Below are positions 60,663 through 64,000 of a stretch of DNA of 64,000 nt, one piece after another. The DNA comes from JBDRRP01 sp964446485. GTDB taxonomy: Bacteria; Desulfobacterota; Desulfobacteria; Desulfobacterales; JBDRRP01. The notes beneath the pieces were generated by a model. That model worked only from the letters and a program-made list of their open reading frames with translations. It was not told where the DNA came from and made no database searches. The stretch spans positions 1-64,000 of the forward strand of contig CAYUOU010000003.1 of assembly GCA_964446485.1 (NCBI GenBank), given 5' to 3'. Position 1 is the stretch's first letter; each line of letters begins with the position of its first letter. Made by a program: the position numbers and the translations under genes.

Positions 60663-61790
60663 ATGAAAAGTTATTACAGCAAACTGATGTTGACGGTTGT
60701 GGTCAGTGTCTGCCTGGTGTTCGCCATGAGTGGCACCGGTTTGGCGGACACCCTGAAGTTCGGCGTTGCCGGGGCCCACAGCGGCGATCTGGCATCCTAC
60801 GGCATCCCCACTGTCAAGGCGGCGGAGCTTGTCGTCAAGGCGATCAATGCCAAGGGCGGCGTGCTTGGAAAGATGGTTGAACTGGTCGTGGAAGACGACG
60901 AGTGCAAGCCTGAAAAAGCCACCAACACGGCCACCAAACTAACTTCCCAGAAGGTGCCCGTGGTTCTGGGTCACATTTGCAGCGGTGCCACCAAGGCGGC
61001 CCTGGGCATCTACAAGGATGCCGGCATTATCGCCATGAGCCCCTCAGCCACCAACCCTGCGTTGACCCAGAGCGGCGACTACCCGAACTTCTTCCGCACC
61101 ATCGCTTCCGACGATGCCCAGGCGCGCCTGGAAGTCGACTTTGCCCTTGACACCTTGGGGTTTAAGAAAATCGCCGTCCTTCACGATAAAGGCGACTACG
61201 GCAAGGGCTTGGCTGAATTCGCCAAAGCCTTCCTGGAGAAAGACCCTCGTGCCACGGTGGTCCTCTATGAAGGGGTTACCCCCGGCGCCGTGGATTACTC
61301 CGCAGTCGTCCAGAAAATCAAACGCTCCGGCGCCGAGGCGGTGATCTTCGGCGGTTACCATCCGGAAGCTTCCAAGATTGTCACCCAGATGCGTAAAAAA
61401 CGTATGAAAACCGTCTTCATTTCCGACGACGGCGTCAAGGACGACACCTTCATCAAGGTGGCCGGCGAGTATGCCGAGGGCGTCTACGCCACGGGTCCCA
61501 AAGATGTATCCAGCAACCCCATGGCCAAAAAGGCCAATATGGAGCATCAGAAGGCTTACAGCGCCGACCCCGGCCCCTTCTACCTGAATGCCTATTCGGC
61601 CGCACTGGCACTGCTCAACGCCATTGAGGAAGCCGGCAGCACCGACTATGACGCGGTGACCAAAGCGCTGCGGACCAAAATGGTGGACACCCCGCTCGGC
61701 AGCATCAAGTTTGACGATCGCGGTGATGCCATCGGCGTCGGGTTCTCCGTTTACCAGGTGAAAAACGGCGTTTACGTCGAGATTCAATAA
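60663..61790 (+). CDS. Branched-chain amino acid ABC transporter substrate-binding protein
   Basis: 375-aa LivJ/LivK-type periplasmic binding protein. A signal peptide (LMLTVVVSVCLVFAMSGTGLA) precedes a two-lobed fold. GVAGAHSGDLASYGIPTVKA is the first-strand region, GHICSGATKAAL and PSATNPALTQSG follow, and FGGYHPEA begins lobe 2. The ligand could be leucine-type amino acids or amides; families overlap. It is followed by a terminator and the permeases, so it may be expressed in excess over them. Confidence 0.92.
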   Translation: MKSYYSKLMLTVVVSVCLVFAMSGTGLADTLKFGVAGAHSGDLASYGIPTVKAAELVVKAINAKGGVLGKMVELVVEDDECKPEKATNTATKLTSQKVPVVLGHICSGATKAALGIYKDAGIIAMSPSATNPALTQSGDYPNFFRTIASDDAQARLEVDFALDTLGFKKIAVLHDKGDYGKGLAEFAKAFLEKDPRATVVLYEGVTPGAVDYSAVVQKIKRSGAEAVIFGGYHPEASKIVTQMRKKRMKTVFISDDGVKDDTFIKVAGEYAEGVYATGPKDVSSNPMAKKANMEHQKAYSADPGPFYLNAYSAALALLNAIEEAGSTDYDAVTKALRTKMVDTPLGSIKFDDRGDAIGVGFSVYQVKNGVYVEIQ

Positions 61791-61812
61791 CGCCACGGTT
61801 ATTGCTCGTAAC

Positions 61813-61851
61813 GGGGGGGTCGGGCATCCTGCCCCGACCCCCCCCTTTTTT
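61813..61851 (+). terminator. Attenuator-type terminator after livK
   Basis: GGGGGGGTCGGG (61813-61824), an 8-nt loop, CCCGACCCCCCC (61833-61844), one extra C, then six Ts. A 12-bp perfect stem plus U-tract gives a strong intrinsic terminator. livH begins 58 nt later, so partial read-through would supply the permeases at lower level. Confidence 0.87.
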
Positions 61852-61908
61852 GTACGATGAACCGGTGGCGTTCAACCGGTTTCCTTCGGGGCGATTCGGA
61901 ACACAGCG

Positions 61909-62811
61909 ATGGAATACTTTTTTGAACTTTTTTGCGGCGGCCTGACCCGGGGTAGTATTTACGCCCTTATCGCGCTGGGCTACACCATGGTTTACGGCAT
62001 TGTCGAGTTGATCAATTTCGCCCATGGTGAAATTTATATGATCGGCGCTTTTACGGCACTCATCGTGGCCAGCGTGCTCGGCCTGATGGGGTGGCCCACG
62101 CTGGCCATCCTGGTCATCGCATCCCTTTGCGCGGTGGTTTACTCTTCCTGCTACGGGTGGACCATGGAAAAGATCGCTTACAAGCCGCTGAGAAACGCCC
62201 CGCGGCTTTCGGCGCTCATCAGCGCCATCGGCATGTCGCTGTTTCTGCAAAACTACGTGCTGTTGGCCCAGACCTCCGACTTTCTGCCTTTTCCCAGCCT
62301 CATCGCCGACTGGGAATGGTGGGAGCCGTGGGCGCACATCATCACCACCCAGGAGATCGTCATCATCATCACCACCGCCATCGTCATGGTGCTGCTGACC
62401 TTCCTGATCAAGTTCACCCGCATCGGCAAAGCCATGCGGGCAACGGCCCAGGACAAGGCCATGGCCATGCTGGTGGGGGTGGACGTCAACCGGGTGATTT
62501 CCGCCACTTTCATCATCGGTTCAGCCACCGCGGCCCTGGGTGGCGTTCTCATCGCTTCCCACATCGGGCAGATCAATTTCTACATCGGCTTCATTGCCGG
62601 CATTAAGGCATTCGTTGCCGCTGTACTCGGCGGCATCGGCAGCATTCCCGGCGCGGTGGTGGGCTCCCTGGTATTGGGGTGGACGGAGAGTTTTTTTACC
62701 GGCTACATTTCCAGCGACTATGAAGACGTATTCGCCTTTGTTTTTCTGGTGTTTATCCTGATTTTCAGGCCCCAGGGCATTCTGGGGCGAAAGGATTCCC
62801 AGAAAGTATAG
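61909..62811 (+). CDS. livH: Branched-chain amino acid ABC transporter permease LivH
   Basis: 300-aa inner-membrane permease with about eight helices. Family marks are GLTRGSIYALIALGYTMVYG, LINFAHGEIYMIGAF and the EAA-like loop AMRATAQDKAMAMLVGVDV. It lies downstream of the attenuator and upstream of livM. No good Shine-Dalgarno is evident (GGGGCG only), so the start codon is less certain than the rest. Confidence 0.93.
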   Translation: MEYFFELFCGGLTRGSIYALIALGYTMVYGIVELINFAHGEIYMIGAFTALIVASVLGLMGWPTLAILVIASLCAVVYSSCYGWTMEKIAYKPLRNAPRLSALISAIGMSLFLQNYVLLAQTSDFLPFPSLIADWEWWEPWAHIITTQEIVIIITTAIVMVLLTFLIKFTRIGKAMRATAQDKAMAMLVGVDVNRVISATFIIGSATAALGGVLIASHIGQINFYIGFIAGIKAFVAAVLGGIGSIPGAVVGSLVLGWTESFFTGYISSDYEDVFAFVFLVFILIFRPQGILGRKDSQKV

Positions 62812-62886
62812 CGTGAAATTGTTTCCCGGTGCCGGGACCGGCGCCGGGGCATTACTCTATCATTCCAATTTGCGGAAGAGAAATTG

Positions 62887-64000
62887 ATGCGTTTCGAAGA
62901 AATCAAACGATCGCTGCTCGCATCGCTATGGTTCATGTTTTTAACCTTCCCCATCATGGTGATCCGCGTTAACACCGTGGAGAACATCATCGAGTGGCGC
63001 TGGCGCAACATGGTGGGGATCGGCGTGGGGATTTTCTTCCTCTCGTTTGCCTGGCGGTACCTGATGCGCCGCAAGGCCATGGGACGAAAGGCGTCGGCGC
63101 AGGGCGGCGAAGACAGATTGCCCTTTTTTCAACGGGTCGTCATGACGCGCCAGGTGGGCATCCCGGCATTGATCGCTCTGGGGGTGGTTTTCGCGGTGTT
63201 TCCGTTTGTCTTTTCCATGTACCAGACCAATATCATGATCAACGCCCTTATGTACGTGATGCTGGGATTGGGGCTCAATATCGTGGTGGGCGTCGCGGGC
63301 CTATTGGATCTGGGGTATGTGGCGTTTTATCTGGTCGGCGCCTATTCCTACGCTCTGCTCAACTATCATTTTGGACTCGATTTCTGGCTGGCGCTGCCCA
63401 TCGGCGCCGGCCTGGCCGCGCTGTTCGGGATCATTCTCGGTTTCCCCGTACTGCGCCTGAGAGGCGACTATCTGGCCATCGTCACCCTGGGGTTTGGGGA
63501 AATCCTCCGGTTGATCATGGAGAACTGGAACGAATTCTCCTTCGGCCCCAGCGGGATCGCCAATATTCCTCGGCCGACGGTGCCGGGCGTATCGATGAGT
63601 CTTCAGCAGAACACCACCTTTATCTATTTCCTGGTGATGGCGTTGACGTTGATGACCATCTTCTTCGTCAACCGTCTGCAGAACTCACGTCTGGGGCGTG
63701 CCTGGCTGGCGCTTCGCGAAGACGAGATCGCCTGCCAGGCCATGGGCATCGACAAGACCAAGACCAAACTCACCGCCTTTGCGTTGGGGGCCACCTGGGC
63801 GGGATTCGCCGGCGTCCTGTTCGCCGCCAAGACGACATTCATCAACCCGGCCAGTTTCACACTTTGGGAATCCATCAACATTTTGTGCGTGGTGGTGCTC
63901 GGCGGCATGGGTTCCATCATCGGTGTCATCGTCGGGGCGTTTACCCTGATCCTGCTCCCCGAATATCTTCGGGCGTTTTCCGAATACCGGGTGCTCATCT
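62887..64000 (+). CDS. livM: Branched-chain amino acid ABC transporter permease LivM, partial
   Basis: At least 371 residues, running off the window end. The N-terminus carries an extra hydrophobic region (SLLASLWFMFLTFPIMVIRV) before the LivM core: NIVVGVAGLLDLGYVAFYLV, then LRLRGDYLAIVTLGFGEILR, and the EAA-like LALREDEIACQAMGIDKTKT. The partner ATPases livG and livF would be expected beyond the window. GGAAGAG precedes the ATG. Confidence 0.92.
   Translation, partial: MRFEEIKRSLLASLWFMFLTFPIMVIRVNTVENIIEWRWRNMVGIGVGIFFLSFAWRYLMRRKAMGRKASAQGGEDRLPFFQRVVMTRQVGIPALIALGVVFAVFPFVFSMYQTNIMINALMYVMLGLGLNIVVGVAGLLDLGYVAFYLVGAYSYALLNYHFGLDFWLALPIGAGLAALFGIILGFPVLRLRGDYLAIVTLGFGEILRLIMENWNEFSFGPSGIANIPRPTVPGVSMSLQQNTTFIYFLVMALTLMTIFFVNRLQNSRLGRAWLALREDEIACQAMGIDKTKTKLTAFALGATWAGFAGVLFAAKTTFINPASFTLWESINILCVVVLGGMGSIIGVIVGAFTLILLPEYLRAFSEYRVLI

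Overview
The window is a dense, GC-rich bacterial chromosome segment with about 60 protein genes, several tightly overlapped operons and no rRNA or tRNA that I can see. The gene mix points to an anaerobic or facultative Desulfobacterota-type organism (former Deltaproteobacteria). It includes a DUF362 protein paired with a NapH/NapG-like ferredoxin, a Mrp/Mbh-type antiporter cluster with DUF4040 and MbhE-like parts, MCE lipid transport, oligopeptide and branched-chain amino acid ABC importers, and long PAS/GAF histidine kinases. No single marker gene fixes the genus, so the taxonomy is inference.

Layout. 1-3.4 kb: palindromic intergenic sequence with a lone type I-E-like CRISPR repeat, ssb (-), an EamA transporter overlapping a THUMP rRNA methyltransferase, and a penicillin-amidase remnant. 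3.4-14.6 kb (+): lgt, the thiamine salvage genes thiM-thiE-thiD, a YheT hydrolase, a LEA/WHy remnant next to a dispersed repeat, an AcuI-like reductase, tpx, the DUF362 and polyferredoxin pair, a thioesterase, a small ORF, a UROD/MetE-like protein and a MazG-like pyrophosphohydrolase. 14.6-21 kb (-): a LuxR-type HTH remnant and a complete Dpp/Opp peptide ABC importer. 21.3-29.4 kb (+): a Mrp-type cation/proton antiporter operon with three NuoL/M/N-like subunits. 29.5-38 kb: a cyclic-nucleotide-binding protein (+), then on the minus strand two universal stress proteins, a receiver protein, two histidine kinases and an NhaD-type Na+/H+ antiporter. 38.6-44.5 kb (+): a CBS protein followed by an AceE-type pyruvate dehydrogenase complex (aceE, aceF, lpd). 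44.5-46.8 kb (-): a small membrane protein and DsbD. 47-50.9 kb (+): panC, metK and ahcY, ending in a strong intrinsic terminator. 50.9-56.3 kb (-): four exported or lipoprotein genes of uncertain role (FlgT_N-like, LPP20-like, GNA1162-like lipoprotein with a beta-helix). 56.8-59.4 kb (+): MlaE permease, an ABC-ATPase-like protein that has lost its catalytic motifs, and an MCE protein. 59.4-60.3 kb (-): nadK. 60.6-64 kb (+): livK, a terminator/attenuator, livH and livM, which is cut by the window end.

How the parts fit together. Several modules belong to ion and energy homeostasis (Mrp operon, NhaD, stress proteins, two-component genes) and several to the cell envelope (lgt, DsbD, MCE transport, the lipoprotein cluster). 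metK and ahcY form the S-adenosylmethionine cycle. The least ordinary items are the catalytically dead ABC-like subunit inside an intact MCE operon, and the neighbouring four-gene envelope cluster transcribed away from it. Well-formed sigma-70-like promoters are visible for ssb, lgt, dppA, panC, the MCE operon and livK.
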